64,000 bases of DNA from a bacterium (GCA_030824555.1 JAVBXK010000054.1:23752-87751); one strand, 5' to 3'; shown: positions 1 through 10,244, counted from the stretch's first letter. The notes: generated from the letters alone by a model not told the origin. Translations and numbers: made by a program.

Positions 1-722
1 TCCCTGCCGTACACCTTGGCATGGGTCTGAAAATGCCCGGCGTCGCCATTGGCATCGCTGAAATCGCGCAGGGTGGTGCCACCGGCTGCCACGGCTGCAG
101 CAAGCACGGATTTGATCGCGCCGTGCAGGGTGCACAAGCGGTATCTGGCGACCTTGTCAGCCCGCGTTGCCGGGTGAATGCCAGCCAGAAACAGCACCTC
201 GCATGCATAGATGTTGCCCACGCCGACCACCAATGCGCCGGCCAGCAACACCTGCTTGATGGGCGCCTGTTTGCCGCGCACGGCATTGACAAACGAAGCT
301 TCGTCAAAATCGGCCGACAACGGCTCCACGCCCAGGCGTGACAGCAAGGTGGTTGCTGGCGGCTTATCCAGCCCCGGGGCGAACACCACGGCACCAAAAC
401 GCCTGGGGTCGTGCAACCGAAGCAGGCCGTGCGTGGTGACCAAGGTGAAATGATCGTGCACACCCGCTGGCGGCAGCCCCTCCGCAAAGCGGATACTGCC
501 CGACATGCCCAAATGCACCAGTAACACGCCCTCGTCAAGGTGAAACAGCAGGTACTTGCCACGCCGCCCCACACTGACCACTTGTCGGCCGACCAGACCT
601 TGCGGGTCGGTCTGCAGGGGCCACCGCAAGGGTTTGCCCATGTGCACGGCCAGGATCAAACCGCCTGCAATGCGGTCTGCGACGCTTCGGCGCGCCACTT
701 CAACTTCGGGCAGTTCTGGCAT
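1..722 (-). CDS. mutM: Formamidopyrimidine-DNA glycosylase (partial, C-terminus beyond the window)
   Basis: Base-excision repair glycosylase/AP-lyase that removes 8-oxoguanine and other oxidised purines. The frame opens with MPELPEVE, giving the catalytic Pro2 and Glu3, has the lysine expected near position 57 (K56 in VGRRGKY), the HLGMSGS strand and the [12 protein letters not shown] helix of the H2TH region. About 240 residues are present. The C-terminal zinc finger lies left of base 1, so completeness cannot be judged. The start is fixed by the N-terminal proline required right after Met. It is divergent from the TPR gene, and the 125 bp or so between the starts must hold both promoters. 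Confidence 0.95.
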   Translation of the reverse strand, partial: MPELPEVEVARRSVADRIAGGLILAVHMGKPLRWPLQTDPQGLVGRQVVSVGRRGKYLLFHLDEGVLLVHLGMSGSIRFAEGLPPAGVHDHFTLVTTHGLLRLHDPRRFGAVVFAPGLDKPPATTLLSRLGVEPLSADFDEASFVNAVRGKQAPIKQVLLAGALVVGVGNIYACEVLFLAGIHPATRADKVARYRLCTLHGAIKSVLAAAVAAGGTTLRDFSDANGDAGHFQTHAKVYGR

Positions 723-849
723 GTTCAGGCAACCAACTGGTGTCTGTGAAGGGATACATCCGTTCAATTATCATGATCTGATGACCACGCAGTGCTGCAC
801 ACGCCCTCTTCACACCCCACCATCACGGCACACAGCATTGACCCATTCA

Positions 850-2643
850 ATGCGACAACGTATCGGGTTTCGCGCGGATGCGCGCCTCATCGCCAGTTTG
901 ATGCTGCCCCTGGCGTTCGCCACCCCAGCCGTTTGGGCGCAACTGCGGACCCCATCGCCAACAGTCCAAGTCATATCGGTTCACAAGGTCCACCCCGCTG
1001 CCTCCAGCGCGGAAATCATGTACCTGGTGATGCTGGGGGAAATGCAGGTCAAAGCAGGCGAAGCCGGTGTGGGTTACGCCTTGATACTGGAAGCAGCCCG
1101 CAAGTCTGACGATCCTGAGTTATTCCGTCGCGCGGTGAACATTGCGCTGGAGTCCCGCTCCGGCAGTGCTGCCGTGGATGCGGCCCAGGCCTGGGCCAGT
1201 GCACTGCCCACGTCGGCTGAACCGCACCGGGTGCTGATACAGATGCTGATCGGCATGGACCGCATCGAAGACACCGCTGGCAGCCTGGAAAAAATGCTGG
1301 CACTCACACCTGCCAGCGAGCGCAACGAATTGCTCGACCTCGTGGGCCAGGTCTATGCCCGCGCAAAAGACCCTGCGCTGGCCGCAACGGTGGTATCCGC
1401 CAAACTGCGGCCCTGGGTGGCCGATACCGCCACGGCAAGCAGCGCCCACGCTGCGGTGGCGCGGGTGCAATTTGCGGCGAACATGCCTGCGCAATCACGT
1501 GCATCGCTGTCTGAAGCGCTGACCCACCCACCCACCACACCTGCAGCAGGCGTGCTGGCTGCCGATTGGCTTGATCAGGCTCCGCCTGCAAATGAAGCCG
1601 CTTTGCGTCAGTACATTGACCGCTATCCCGAGCTGTACCTGGTGCGCATGGCCTATGCACGTTATCTGTTGCGTGCCAGCCGCTGGCAAGACAGTGAGGT
1701 GCAGTTGCTGCGCCTGACGTCGTCGCCACAAGCCAATTTGCCCGAAGCGTGGTTGATTCTGGGTGCATTGCAACTCCAACTGGACCGACCTGGAGAGGCC
1801 GAAATCAGCTTCAAGACATTCCTGTCACACTCCGAACACAGCACGGGGACAAACGCTGCGCCAGACACGCACGCACGCGGCAAAACACAGGCCTACCTGT
1901 CCCTCGCCCACATCGCGGAAAGAGCCCAGCGCATGGACGAGGCGCGGGCCTGGTTAGACCGCGTAGACACCACTGACGATGCAGTACGCATCCAGGCTCT
2001 GCGCGCTTCGCTGCTGGCGCGTGAAGGCAAATTGCAAGAAGCCCGCGCGCTGATCCAAGCCACGCCAGAACGCCTGCCCGGCGATGCGCTGGCAAAACTG
2101 AAGGCAGAAGCGCAATTGCTGAAAGAAGCAGCCCAGACAGCCGATGCCTATGCCGTGTTGAACCAGGCATCGGCACGGGCACCGGACGACCTTGATCTGG
2201 TCTACGAACGCGCCATGCTGGCAGAAAAACTCGGCCACACCGCCGAGATGGAGAAACTGCTGCGCGGCATCATTCAGGCCCAACCGGACAACCACAACGC
2301 CCTCAACGCGTTGGGCTATGCACTGGCAGACAGGAACGACAGACTGCCCGAAGCCAAGGCACTCATTGACAAAGCACTGTCTCTCGCCCCCAATGATCCG
2401 TTCATCACCGACAGCCTGGGCTGGGTCCTGTTCCGCATGGGCAACGCGCCGAAAGCAGTGGAGGTGCTCAGGAAAGCATTCGAAACCCGTCAGGATGTGG
2501 AGATTGCCGTTCACCTGGGCGAGGTGCTCTGGTCACTGGGTGACAAAGATGCTGCCATGGACTTTTTCAGGCTGGCGCGCACCATGCAACCCGACAACGA
2601 GCTGTTGAAATCAACCCTCTTGCGCCTGCAAGTCAAGCTGTGA
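850..2643 (+). CDS. Tetratricopeptide-repeat periplasmic protein
   Basis: About 597 residues of helical TPR repeats. The clearest units are in the C-terminal third (NALNALGYALADRN, then FITDSLGWVLFRMGN). I chose the ATG at 850 because the next residues form a convincing signal peptide ending ATPAVWAQ. An in-frame ATG at 781 would add 23 residues before it and is an alternative; neither has a strong ribosome-binding site. The stop overlaps the start of lolB, so the two are probably translationally coupled. TPR proteins of this type next to lolB are common in Burkholderiales. A role as envelope protein scaffold is inference; there is no enzymatic motif. Confidence 0.85.
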   Translation: MRQRIGFRADARLIASLMLPLAFATPAVWAQLRTPSPTVQVISVHKVHPAASSAEIMYLVMLGEMQVKAGEAGVGYALILEAARKSDDPELFRRAVNIALESRSGSAAVDAAQAWASALPTSAEPHRVLIQMLIGMDRIEDTAGSLEKMLALTPASERNELLDLVGQVYARAKDPALAATVVSAKLRPWVADTATASSAHAAVARVQFAANMPAQSRASLSEALTHPPTTPAAGVLAADWLDQAPPANEAALRQYIDRYPELYLVRMAYARYLLRASRWQDSEVQLLRLTSSPQANLPEAWLILGALQLQLDRPGEAEISFKTFLSHSEHSTGTNAAPDTHARGKTQAYLSLAHIAERAQRMDEARAWLDRVDTTDDAVRIQALRASLLAREGKLQEARALIQATPERLPGDALAKLKAEAQLLKEAAQTADAYAVLNQASARAPDDLDLVYERAMLAEKLGHTAEMEKLLRGIIQAQPDNHNALNALGYALADRNDRLPEAKALIDKALSLAPNDPFITDSLGWVLFRMGNAPKAVEVLRKAFETRQDVEIAVHLGEVLWSLGDKDAAMDFFRLARTMQPDNELLKSTLLRLQVKL

Positions 2644-3167
2644 ATACCCTGCGTGCAACCCGTTGGCTGCTGTGGGCAACGGGTGTTTTCTTATCTTTTT
2701 TCATAGCATCTTGCGCAAGCTATCAAAGCGCTGAAGCCCTGAAAAATATAAATAATGATTTCTGGTCCGGACGGATCAGCGTGCGTACCACCGGGCAAGC
2801 CTTGAAGGCTCCTCAGCAGTTTTCAGCCTCGTTTGTCCTGACCGGCTCGGCCACTGAGGGTGAGCTGACGCTGGGCACACCGCTGGGTACCACCCTGGCC
2901 AAAGCACATTGGGCACCGGGTGTAGCCGAACTGCTTCAGGGAGACAACACACTCACATATGCCAGCATGGACGAGTTGACCGCCGCACTGACTGGCGAGC
3001 CCCTGCCACTGGTGGCCCTGTTCGGCTGGCTTCAGGGCGAGGTGAACACGGTCAACGGCTGGGTGCCCAACCTGTCGCAATGGCCACAGGGACGCATCAG
3101 CGCCAGCCGACAAGCGTTGGCGGGCAACACCGACATCCGCGTCGTGCTGGACCGTCCAGACAACTGA
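2640..3167 (+). CDS. lolB: Outer-membrane lipoprotein insertion receptor LolB
   Basis: LolB takes lipoproteins from periplasmic LolA and inserts them in the outer membrane. This 175-residue protein has a type II signal peptide with lipobox I-A-S-C, followed by the typical LolB features: the FWSGRISVR strand, a LGTPLGTTLA strand and a WVPNLSQWPQGR segment near the end. It starts with GTG at 2640, overlapping the TPR stop by four bases (GTGA). The lipobox and the first mature residues (bases about 2692-2765) are markedly AT-rich and resemble the dispersed repeats seen elsewhere in the window, so this part of the gene seems to derive from a repeat insertion. ispE follows 24 bases later. Confidence 0.88.
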   Translation: MNTLRATRWLLWATGVFLSFFIASCASYQSAEALKNINNDFWSGRISVRTTGQALKAPQQFSASFVLTGSATEGELTLGTPLGTTLAKAHWAPGVAELLQGDNTLTYASMDELTAALTGEPLPLVALFGWLQGEVNTVNGWVPNLSQWPQGRISASRQALAGNTDIRVVLDRPDN

Positions 3168-3191
3168 ACACCCCACCGAACGCCAGACCTC

Positions 3192-4055
3192 ATGCAAGCG
3201 CTGTACGACGTGCCCGCACCGGCCAAGATCAACCTGTTTTTGCACATCACCGGACGGCGTGCAGACGGATATCACCTGATGCAATCGGTGTTCGTGCTGC
3301 TGGACTGGCACGACACGCTGCACTTCGAACGCCTGCAGACACCTGACATTTCACGCATCGACCTGGGGCTGACGGCACTGACCGATGCCCTGCCAGCCGA
3401 AGACCTGACGGTGCGGGCCGCGCGCCTGCTGCAACAGGCCACCGGGTGCACACAGGGCGCGCGCATCAGCCTGGACAAACGCCTGCCATCACAAGCAGGC
3501 ATGGGCGGCGGCTCATCGGATGCCGCGACCTGCCTGCTGGCGCTCAATCGCCTGTGGGGCACCGGGCTGTCGCGCGCAGCGCTGATGACGCTGGGTTTGC
3601 AACTGGGTGCAGACGTACCTTTTTTCCTGTTTGGCGACAACGCCTGGGCCGAAGGCATTGGGGAAGCGCTTCGACCCATTTCAGTGCCGCAGCAAAGCTA
3701 CTGGATCGTCAAACCGCAGGCAGGCTTGCCCACGGCACGTATCTTCACTGACGCCAATTTGAACCGTGACACAAAACCTGCTACAATCCAAGGCTTCGCT
3801 GAACACGCCGCATCCAGTCAAACCCTGTTTGGCCGGAATGACTTGCAACCTGTTGCGCAGACGCATTGCCCTGAAATAGCGGCATGTATCGACTGGCTGA
3901 AAGACCAAGGTCTGAACGCCCGCATGACAGGCTCTGGCAGTGCCGTGTTCGCGCCGTCTGGTTCTGCAGCCAGTTTGCAACCCCAACCCAACGGTTGGCT
4001 GGTTCACAGCTGCAAAAGTCTGGCGGTGCACCCTTTGAAAAACTGGGCCTCGTGA
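3192..4055 (+). CDS. ispE: 4-diphosphocytidyl-2-C-methyl-D-erythritol kinase
   Basis: IspE phosphorylates CDP-methylerythritol in the non-mevalonate isoprenoid pathway. The 287-residue GHMP kinase shows the N-terminal PAPAKINLFLHI substrate strand, the ATP-binding glycine/serine loop PSQAGMGGGSSDAA at residues 99-112, the LGADVPFFLFG motif and the C-terminal MTGSGSAVFA motif. It is in one run with lolB and is followed by tRNA-Gln and prs, an order conserved across many beta- and gammaproteobacteria. Confidence 0.96.
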   Translation: MQALYDVPAPAKINLFLHITGRRADGYHLMQSVFVLLDWHDTLHFERLQTPDISRIDLGLTALTDALPAEDLTVRAARLLQQATGCTQGARISLDKRLPSQAGMGGGSSDAATCLLALNRLWGTGLSRAALMTLGLQLGADVPFFLFGDNAWAEGIGEALRPISVPQQSYWIVKPQAGLPTARIFTDANLNRDTKPATIQGFAEHAASSQTLFGRNDLQPVAQTHCPEIAACIDWLKDQGLNARMTGSGSAVFAPSGSAASLQPQPNGWLVHSCKSLAVHPLKNWAS

Positions 4056-4129
4056 AGAGGTAAACAGATTTTTCGACGATAATGCGAGACTGGTTTCGGT
4101 CAACAGCCTTTCGGCGCGTTGACCCGCGT

Positions 4130-4206
4130 AGGGGAGTCGCCAAGTTGGTAAAGGCACCGGATTTTGATTCCGGCATGCGAGGGTTCGAGTCCTTCCTCCC
4201 CTGCCA
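4130..4206 (+). tRNA. tRNA-Gln (anticodon TTG)
   Basis: A complete cloverleaf is readable. The acceptor stem is AGGGGAG paired with CTCCCCT, followed by discriminator G and encoded CCA. It has T8, a D-loop containing GGTAAAGG, an anticodon stem ACCGG/CCGGC with TTG in the loop, and a GGTTCGAGTCC T-arm. It lies between ispE and prs. Confidence 0.95.
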
Positions 4207-4219
4207 AAATATTCATCAA

Positions 4220-4250
4220 AAAATCGCCGACTTTGTCGGCGATTTTCTTT
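4220..4250 (+). terminator. Hairpin with T-rich tail after tRNA-Gln
   Basis: AAAATCGCCGAC pairs perfectly with GTCGGCGATTTT over 12 bp with a TTT loop, followed by TCTTT. It lies 14 bases after the tRNA CCA and 34 bases before the prs start. It looks like an intrinsic terminator or tRNA-processing hairpin. Since no space remains for a separate prs promoter, prs is either read through it or transcribed from inside the tRNA region. Confidence 0.7.
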
Positions 4251-4280
4251 GATCGGCTTACCGCCATCGCTGGAAAGTTC

Positions 4281-5255
4281 ATGCAAGTTCAAACGCCTGA
4301 TTTCATGATTTTTACCGGCAATGCCAATCCGGTATTGGCTGCGGACATTGCCCGTCACACTGGCACCACGGTTGGCGCTGCCAACGTGGGTCGCTTCTCT
4401 GACGGTGAAGTCACCGTCGAGATTGCCCAGAACGTCCGTGCACGGGACGTGTTCGTCATCCAGTCAACTTGCGCCCCCACCAATGAGAACCTGATGGAAC
4501 TCATCATCATGGTGGACGCGTTGAAGCGCGCCTCGGCCGAACGCATCTCTGCGGTCATTCCCTACTTCGGCTACGCCCGCCAGGACCGTCGCCCACGTTC
4601 CAGCCGTGTGCCGATTTCGGCAAAAGTGGTGGCCAACATGCTGCAAGCCGTGGGCGTGTCCCGCGTGCTGACCATGGACTTGCATGCCGACCAGATTCAA
4701 GGCTTCTTCGACATCCCGGTTGACAACATCTACGCTTCACCCGTGCTGCTGGGCGATTTGCGCCAGAAGGCCTACCCTGACCTGCTGGTGGTGTCACCCG
4801 ACGTCGGTGGCGTGGTGCGCGCACGCGCATTGGCCAAACAACTCGACTGCGACATGGCCATCATTGACAAGCGTCGCCCACGTGCCAACGTGTCGGAAGT
4901 GATGCACGTCATTGGAGACATCGACGGCCGCAACTGCGTCATCATGGACGACATGATCGACACCGCCGGCACCCTGGTCAAAGCAGCCGAGGTACTGAAG
5001 GAACGTGGCGCGAAGAACGTGTATGCCTATTGCACACACCCCATCTTCTCTGGCCCCGCCATTGAACGCATTTCCAAGGGTTCGGCACTTGACGAAGTCG
5101 TCGTGACGAACACCATTCCGTTGAGCCAGGCTGCACAGGCCTGCAAGAAAATCCGCCAACTCTCTGTGGCACCGCTGATGGCCGAGACCATTTCGCGCAT
5201 TGCTTCCGGTGAGTCGGTCATGAGTCTGTTTGCTGACCAGGAGCACCTGTTCTGA
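4281..5255 (+). CDS. prs: Ribose-phosphate pyrophosphokinase
   Basis: Makes PRPP from ribose-5-phosphate and ATP for purine, pyrimidine, histidine, tryptophan and NAD synthesis. The 324-residue protein has the IFTGNANP N-terminus, the [13 protein letters not shown]/flexible-loop region, [14 protein letters not shown], and the PRPP-binding loop [13 protein letters not shown] start at the ATG at 4281 (MQVQTPDF); the frame is open further upstream only because it runs through the tRNA gene. GGAAAG just upstream is the ribosome-binding site. Confidence 0.96.
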   Translation: MQVQTPDFMIFTGNANPVLAADIARHTGTTVGAANVGRFSDGEVTVEIAQNVRARDVFVIQSTCAPTNENLMELIIMVDALKRASAERISAVIPYFGYARQDRRPRSSRVPISAKVVANMLQAVGVSRVLTMDLHADQIQGFFDIPVDNIYASPVLLGDLRQKAYPDLLVVSPDVGGVVRARALAKQLDCDMAIIDKRRPRANVSEVMHVIGDIDGRNCVIMDDMIDTAGTLVKAAEVLKERGAKNVYAYCTHPIFSGPAIERISKGSALDEVVVTNTIPLSQAAQACKKIRQLSVAPLMAETISRIASGESVMSLFADQEHLF

Positions 5256-5436
5256 CAGAGGCACTCTGCCCTTCTTGGGCAGGTAAGGGCCAGCAAACAA
5301 CACCGTAGACGCCCTCCGTTCGTCGGGAAGTTTCGCTTTACATTCTGTAGCGACGACTTCTTTGCCTTGAAGCGGTAGCGTCTTTTTTAATCTGAGGCAC
5401 TCTGGTCGCGGAGTTCGCCTTTTCAGGAGTTTTAGC

Positions 5437-6060
5437 ATGATGAAATTTGTCGCTTTCGAGCGCACCAAGCAGGGCACGGGTGCGAGCCGCCGTCTCCGCA
5501 ACACAGGTCGTACACCTGGCATCGTTTTCGGTGGTTCCACCGACGCTGCCCAGATCGAACTGGATCACAACGCACTGTGGCACGCTCTGAAAAAAGAGGC
5601 TTTCCACGCATCCATTCTGGAAATGGAACTGGCTGGCAAAGCTGAACAAGTGCTGCTGCGCGATGTGCAGTACCACCCCTTCAAACAACTGGTGTTGCAC
5701 GTTGACTTCCAACGTGTCGACGAAAAAACACGCCTGCACAAGAAAGTGCCTTTGCACTTCGTGAACGCAGACACATCGCCTGCCGTCAAGACCGACAAGT
5801 GCCTGGTGAACCACGTCATGACGGAAGTCGAAATCGAGTGCCTGGCCACCGGCCTGCCCGAATTCATCACCGTTGACTTGGGTAACGCCACCAAGAACAC
5901 ATCTGTCCACGTCAAAGACTTGGTCATGCCTGCTGGCATCAAAGTGGTCACACATGGCCGTCCGAACCAGACGGTTGCCACCATCACCGAACCTGAACCA
6001 GAAGTCATCGCCGCACCCGTGGTGGTCGAAGACAAGAAAAAAGGCAAAGGCAAGAAGTGA
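5437..6060 (+). CDS. rplY: 50S ribosomal protein L25/general stress protein Ctc
   Basis: 5S-rRNA-binding protein of the large subunit. At 207 residues it is the long CTC/TL5 form: an N-terminal L25 domain (about residues 1-95, with the basic [17 protein letters not shown] segment), a C-terminal beta domain, and a lysine-rich tail (DKKKGKGKK). AGGAG seven bases before the ATG supports the start at 5437. The 181-base leader after prs holds a GC hairpin (CTGCCC/GGGCAG, about 5265-5281) and an 11-base direct repeat GAGGCACTCTG near both ends. The downstream terminator ends the transcript. Confidence 0.95.
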   Translation: MMKFVAFERTKQGTGASRRLRNTGRTPGIVFGGSTDAAQIELDHNALWHALKKEAFHASILEMELAGKAEQVLLRDVQYHPFKQLVLHVDFQRVDEKTRLHKKVPLHFVNADTSPAVKTDKCLVNHVMTEVEIECLATGLPEFITVDLGNATKNTSVHVKDLVMPAGIKVVTHGRPNQTVATITEPEPEVIAAPVVVEDKKKGKGKK

Positions 6061-6107
6061 TGCCACGGGGCCACACAGCTGGCCCACGGCACACCGCCTG
6101 ACGAAAC

Positions 6108-6130
6108 AGCCCGCACTCGCGGGCTTTTTT
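6108..6130 (+). terminator. rplY terminator
   Basis: AGCCCGC pairs with GCGGGCT around an ACTC loop and runs into a T6 tract. It is a textbook intrinsic terminator 47 bases after the rplY stop. Confidence 0.88.
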
Positions 6131-6186
6131 CATGCGAGGCGCACAAGTCGTTGGCATGACGTCCATGCGGATGACTGCCCCCACTT

Positions 6187-6290
6187 GGCACCTGGTGCAA
6201 TCAGGTTTGAGTAAGCGCCATGCGTTCGCCAGTTTTCTCATCCATCCAGTAGACCTGGCGCAACGCCACAGGTCTGGGGTGCTTACTTGA
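6187..6290 (+). repeat. Structured repeat element, copy A, in front of pth
   Basis: The core hairpin is GACCTG (6252-6257), an 11-base loop, then CAGGTC (6269-6274). It is enclosed by an outer stem GTAAGCGCC (6211-6219) against GGTGCTTAC (6278-6286) with one G-T pair. A weaker copy of the inner hairpin (ACCTG-GTGCAAT-CAGGT, 6189-6205) precedes it. The inner hairpin and loop are nearly identical to copy B at 13453-13516, while the outer stem there is a different sequence with preserved pairing. The element ends 16 bases before the pth ATG. Function unknown; either a mobile hairpin repeat or a cis-acting RNA. Confidence 0.5.
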
Positions 6291-6302
6291 CGAAAGTGAC
6301 CC

Positions 6303-7010
6303 ATGATCAAACTGTTTGTGGGGCTGGGCAACCCCGGCCCCGACTACGAAGCCACGCGGCACAACGCCGGTTTTTGGTGGATAGACGGCCTGGCCCGGCA
6401 ATGGGGCACGCGCTTGCAGTTGGAGCGCAGTTATTTCGGTTTGATGGCCCGCACGCAAATCGAAGGCCAGACGGTCTGGTTGCTGGCGCCGCAAACCTTC
6501 ATGAACAAGTCAGGTCAGGCCGTGTCCACTCTGGCCCGGTTTTTCAAAATACAGCCTCAGGAAATACTGGTGGCACATGACGAGCTGGACCTGCCTGCCG
6601 GTGAAACCAAGCTCAAACTGGGCGGCAGCCATGCTGGGCACAACGGCCTGCGCGACATCCACGGCCAACTGGGCAGTGCCGATTACTGGCGGCTGCGCAT
6701 CGGCATCGACCACCCTGGGCACAAAGCCGAAGTGGTGAACTGGGTGCTCAAAAAGCCCAGCCCCGAACAGCGTGATGCCATCGAGCTCGGCATCGAGCGC
6801 AGCCTGAAGGCAGCAAACGACCTGGTGCTGGGCCGCATGGACAAGGCCACGGTACAAATCCACACCAGCAAGCCACCACGCCCCAAACCACCCCGGCCAC
6901 CCCAAACCCAGGTAGCAATGCCAGCCCCAGGCAACGACGCGGCAATCGACACTTCCCGTCAGGCCCCCCCCAGCGTTTCAGCCCCTGTGCGTCCAGATAC
7001 GAACGGTTGA
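6303..7010 (+). CDS. pth: Peptidyl-tRNA hydrolase
   Basis: Releases peptides from prematurely dissociated peptidyl-tRNA. The 235-residue protein has the [20 protein letters not shown] motif with catalytic His20, the TFMNKSG motif and the [25 protein letters not shown] block. The family body ends near residue 185. The remaining 50 or so residues are a proline-rich, low-complexity tail ([12 protein letters not shown]) absent from most homologues and probably disordered. A structured repeat lies immediately upstream. Confidence 0.95.
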   Translation: MIKLFVGLGNPGPDYEATRHNAGFWWIDGLARQWGTRLQLERSYFGLMARTQIEGQTVWLLAPQTFMNKSGQAVSTLARFFKIQPQEILVAHDELDLPAGETKLKLGGSHAGHNGLRDIHGQLGSADYWRLRIGIDHPGHKAEVVNWVLKKPSPEQRDAIELGIERSLKAANDLVLGRMDKATVQIHTSKPPRPKPPRPPQTQVAMPAPGNDAAIDTSRQAPPSVSAPVRPDTNG

Positions 7011-7232
7011 CGCGGCAAGCGAGGCACACCACTCCAACCCGATTGGTTGCAAAGGAAAGGATGGGGTTCACAGCCCATCAACTGATCGGGACAAACTGCC
7101 AGACGCGGGCACAACCAGTTGCTTTGGCCCCATGAACTTCGAACTTTCCGGGGGTCTCCAGCTGGGAAGCCCCTGTATTCGGCTTGCGACTTCAAAAGGC
7201 CGAATCAATGTGCACACGGTCGTGCATCGGGC

Positions 7233-7996
<764 letters not shown>

Positions 7997-8123
7997 CTCT
8001 GTTGCCTTTCAAAAACAGTTTCGATTATCGGATGAAGCCCGGTACACAGCGCTCGGTGGAGCCGATCACCACACGCACGGCAGGCCAACCGCTCACCGGC
8101 TGAACCGTGCCCCCCCCACGCCG

Positions 8124-8867
8124 TCAGGACAGCTCGGCAACGGTCAACAGCGCGTAATGCACTTGGCCTGCCTTGCCTTGCCGGTGCGGGGCCAACCCCA
8201 GCGGCAACAGCTCGGCAGCGGTCCATTCGCGGGGGGACTCCAGGTACACCCAGCCCGCTGGGCTTACGGCTTCCTTGGCGGCCTTCAGGGCACGCAGGGC
8301 AATGTCGTCGTTCTCACCATCCAGAAAAGGTGGGTCGAGGAACACACCGTCCCACTTCTGTCCCGCGCATTGCGACAGCACACTGAACGCATCGGCCTTG
8401 TCGATGCGCACGTGGTGGGCACCCAGCTTTTGCACGGTGCGGCGCAGGTTGGTGACCAGTTGCGCGTCCTTTTCGACCAGCCACACCTCTTTCGCACCAC
8501 GCGAGGCAGCCTCCAGACCCAGCGCACCCGAGCCGGCAAAGGCATCAATGAAGCGCAGGCCTGTCATGTCCTGTCCGAGCCAGTTGAACAGGGTTTCCCG
8601 CACCCGGCCGGGCGTGGGGCGCAGGCCCGGCTGGTCGGGCACGGGCAGCGGGGTGCGCTTCCACAGCCCCCCCATGATGCGCACCTCGTTCGGTGGTGGG
8701 CCCCGTTTGGCCTGGCCAGGCTTGGTCGACTTGCCTGACTGGGCTGATTTACCCGTTGGTTTGCTGGTTGATGAGGCACCGCGGCCCGCGCCACGGGTGC
8801 CGCCCGCTGAATCAGATGGTTTGCCCCGGCCAGTGGCGGAAGCAGAAGGTTTGGAAATGGGTTGCAT
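8124..8867 (-). CDS. rsmD: 16S rRNA (guanine966-N2)-methyltransferase with basic N-terminal extension
   Basis: Methylates G966 of 16S rRNA in the small subunit. The methyltransferase core starts near residue 60 (EVRIMGGLWKRT) with the SAM loop DAFAGSGALG at residues 108-117 and the catalytic DPPF at 178-181. The first 60 residues or so are an unusual Gly/Ser/Thr/Lys/Arg-rich stretch of low complexity that typical RsmD (about 190-200 residues) lacks. It is probably disordered and could bind RNA, or the true start could be internal, although no ATG stands at the core boundary. It starts ten bases after the stop of the M16 gene. Confidence 0.92.
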   Translation of the reverse strand: MQPISKPSASATGRGKPSDSAGGTRGAGRGASSTSKPTGKSAQSGKSTKPGQAKRGPPPNEVRIMGGLWKRTPLPVPDQPGLRPTPGRVRETLFNWLGQDMTGLRFIDAFAGSGALGLEAASRGAKEVWLVEKDAQLVTNLRRTVQKLGAHHVRIDKADAFSVLSQCAGQKWDGVFLDPPFLDGENDDIALRALKAAKEAVSPAGWVYLESPREWTAAELLPLGLAPHRQGKAGQVHYALLTVAELS

Positions 8868-8876
8868 GCGCGCAGC

Positions 8877-10244
8877 TTAACTGCCCGCGCCACCGACCAC
8901 CACCGATGCCATGGTGCCCGGCTGCAACACACGCTGAAACGCCCGGCGCACATCGGCCACCGTGACGGCGCCGATGCGCTGGGTCCAGGTTTGCAGGTAG
9001 TCGGCTGGCAAGCCGTACCAAGCGATGTTGGCCACGTTGTCCAGCAGCTTGCGGTTGGTGTCGATGCGCAGGGCAAAGCCGTTGACCAGGTTGTCCTGGG
9101 CCGCTTTCAGCTCGGCTTCTGTCGGGCCATGGGCCACGAAGCCCGCCACCACTTCACGGGCCAGAGCCAGCGCCTGCTCAGCCTGGTCATGCCGCGTTTG
9201 CAAGCCCACGGTGAACGCCCCGGCATGCATGCCGGGTGCGTAGTAGCTGTACACGCCGTAAGTGAGACCACGCTTTTCACGCACCTCGGTCGTCAGGCGC
9301 GACACAAAGCCCCCGCCCCCCAGCACGTAGTTGCCCACCAGCAGGGGGAAGAAGTCGGGGTCGTCACGGCGGTGGCCGGGTTGGCCCAACAGCACGTGTG
9401 CCTGCGCGGTGGCCATGGGCACGCGCTGGTCGCTGGCGGCATGCAGTGCGCTCACTTCGGGCACAGCTGGCAGCGGCGGGCACTGCGCGCGTTGGATACC
9501 GGCCAGCAACTGCGTGACGATGACATCGGCCTGTGCACGGTCCACCGCACCTACCAGGCTGACCCGCGCATCGCAAGCCCGCACGTGGCGTTGCCACCAG
9601 GTGTGCATGTCGGCCACGGTCACGCGGGCCAGCGTGTCGGGCGTGGTGTCGAACCCATATGGGTGCTGGCCATACACCGCCTGGGCAAACCGGCGCTGTG
9701 CCACCGTGCCCGGCTGGGTGCTGGCGTTGTGCCAGGCGGCGCTCATGCGCTCGCGCTCGCGCTGCCAGATGGGGGCGGCGTACGCCGCATCGAAACGGGG
9801 GTGCGCCAGTTGGCGTGCGGCCAGTGCCAACGCACCGGGCAGCACGTCGGGTGCCGTGAGGGTGCGCAGCGAGGCGCTGAGGCGGTCGCTGCCCGCCGAC
9901 ACCGACCACTGCGCGCCCAGGTCCATCCAGCTTTCAGCCAGCTGGTTTTCGTCGAGCGCGGGCTGTTGCCCGGTTGCACCCACGCCACGGGCGCTCATGA
10001 GCGCGGCGGCGGAAGCCAGACCGGCTTGGTCGGCCGGGTCGCGGCGGCTGCCACCATCGAACTCGATGCGCACGTCGAGCATGGGAATGGCCGGGCTGGC
10101 CACCAGCGCCACGCGTGCACCGCTGGCGTGTTGCCACATGTCGATCGACGGCACGGCGTGGGCCATGGGCAATACAAATATCAAGCCAAAAAGTGCTTTG
10201 ACGCAATATTTATAAGCGCTGTCAGCTATGGTTTTTTTAATCAT
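8877..10244 (-). CDS. M16-family periplasmic protein lacking the zinc motif
   Basis: An insulinase-like (M16) protein of 455 residues, exported by the signal peptide MIKKTIADSAYKYCV...MAHA. At the position of the inverted zinc motif HxxEH it reads ASAAALMSARG, so it cannot bind catalytic zinc and is probably the inactive partner of the M16 protein encoded just upstream, as in other two-subunit M16 systems. It retains the family R/Y segment near the C-terminus (REKRGLTYGVYSYY). I prefer the ATG at 10244 to one at 10307 because it gives a clean signal peptide. That signal peptide is encoded by an AT-rich stretch (10167-10243) resembling the dispersed repeats of this genome. Confidence 0.88.
   Translation of the reverse strand: MIKKTIADSAYKYCVKALFGLIFVLPMAHAVPSIDMWQHASGARVALVASPAIPMLDVRIEFDGGSRRDPADQAGLASAAALMSARGVGATGQQPALDENQLAESWMDLGAQWSVSAGSDRLSASLRTLTAPDVLPGALALAARQLAHPRFDAAYAAPIWQRERERMSAAWHNASTQPGTVAQRRFAQAVYGQHPYGFDTTPDTLARVTVADMHTWWQRHVRACDARVSLVGAVDRAQADVIVTQLLAGIQRAQCPPLPAVPEVSALHAASDQRVPMATAQAHVLLGQPGHRRDDPDFFPLLVGNYVLGGGGFVSRLTTEVREKRGLTYGVYSYYAPGMHAGAFTVGLQTRHDQAEQALALAREVVAGFVAHGPTEAELKAAQDNLVNGFALRIDTNRKLLDNVANIAWYGLPADYLQTWTQRIGAVTVADVRRAFQRVLQPGTMASVVVGGAGS

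Noticed and set aside
6186..6201. Second sigma-54 promoter (TTGGCACCTGGTGCAAT) before pth
   Set aside because: GG and GC are eight instead of ten bases apart, which abolishes sigma-54 recognition.
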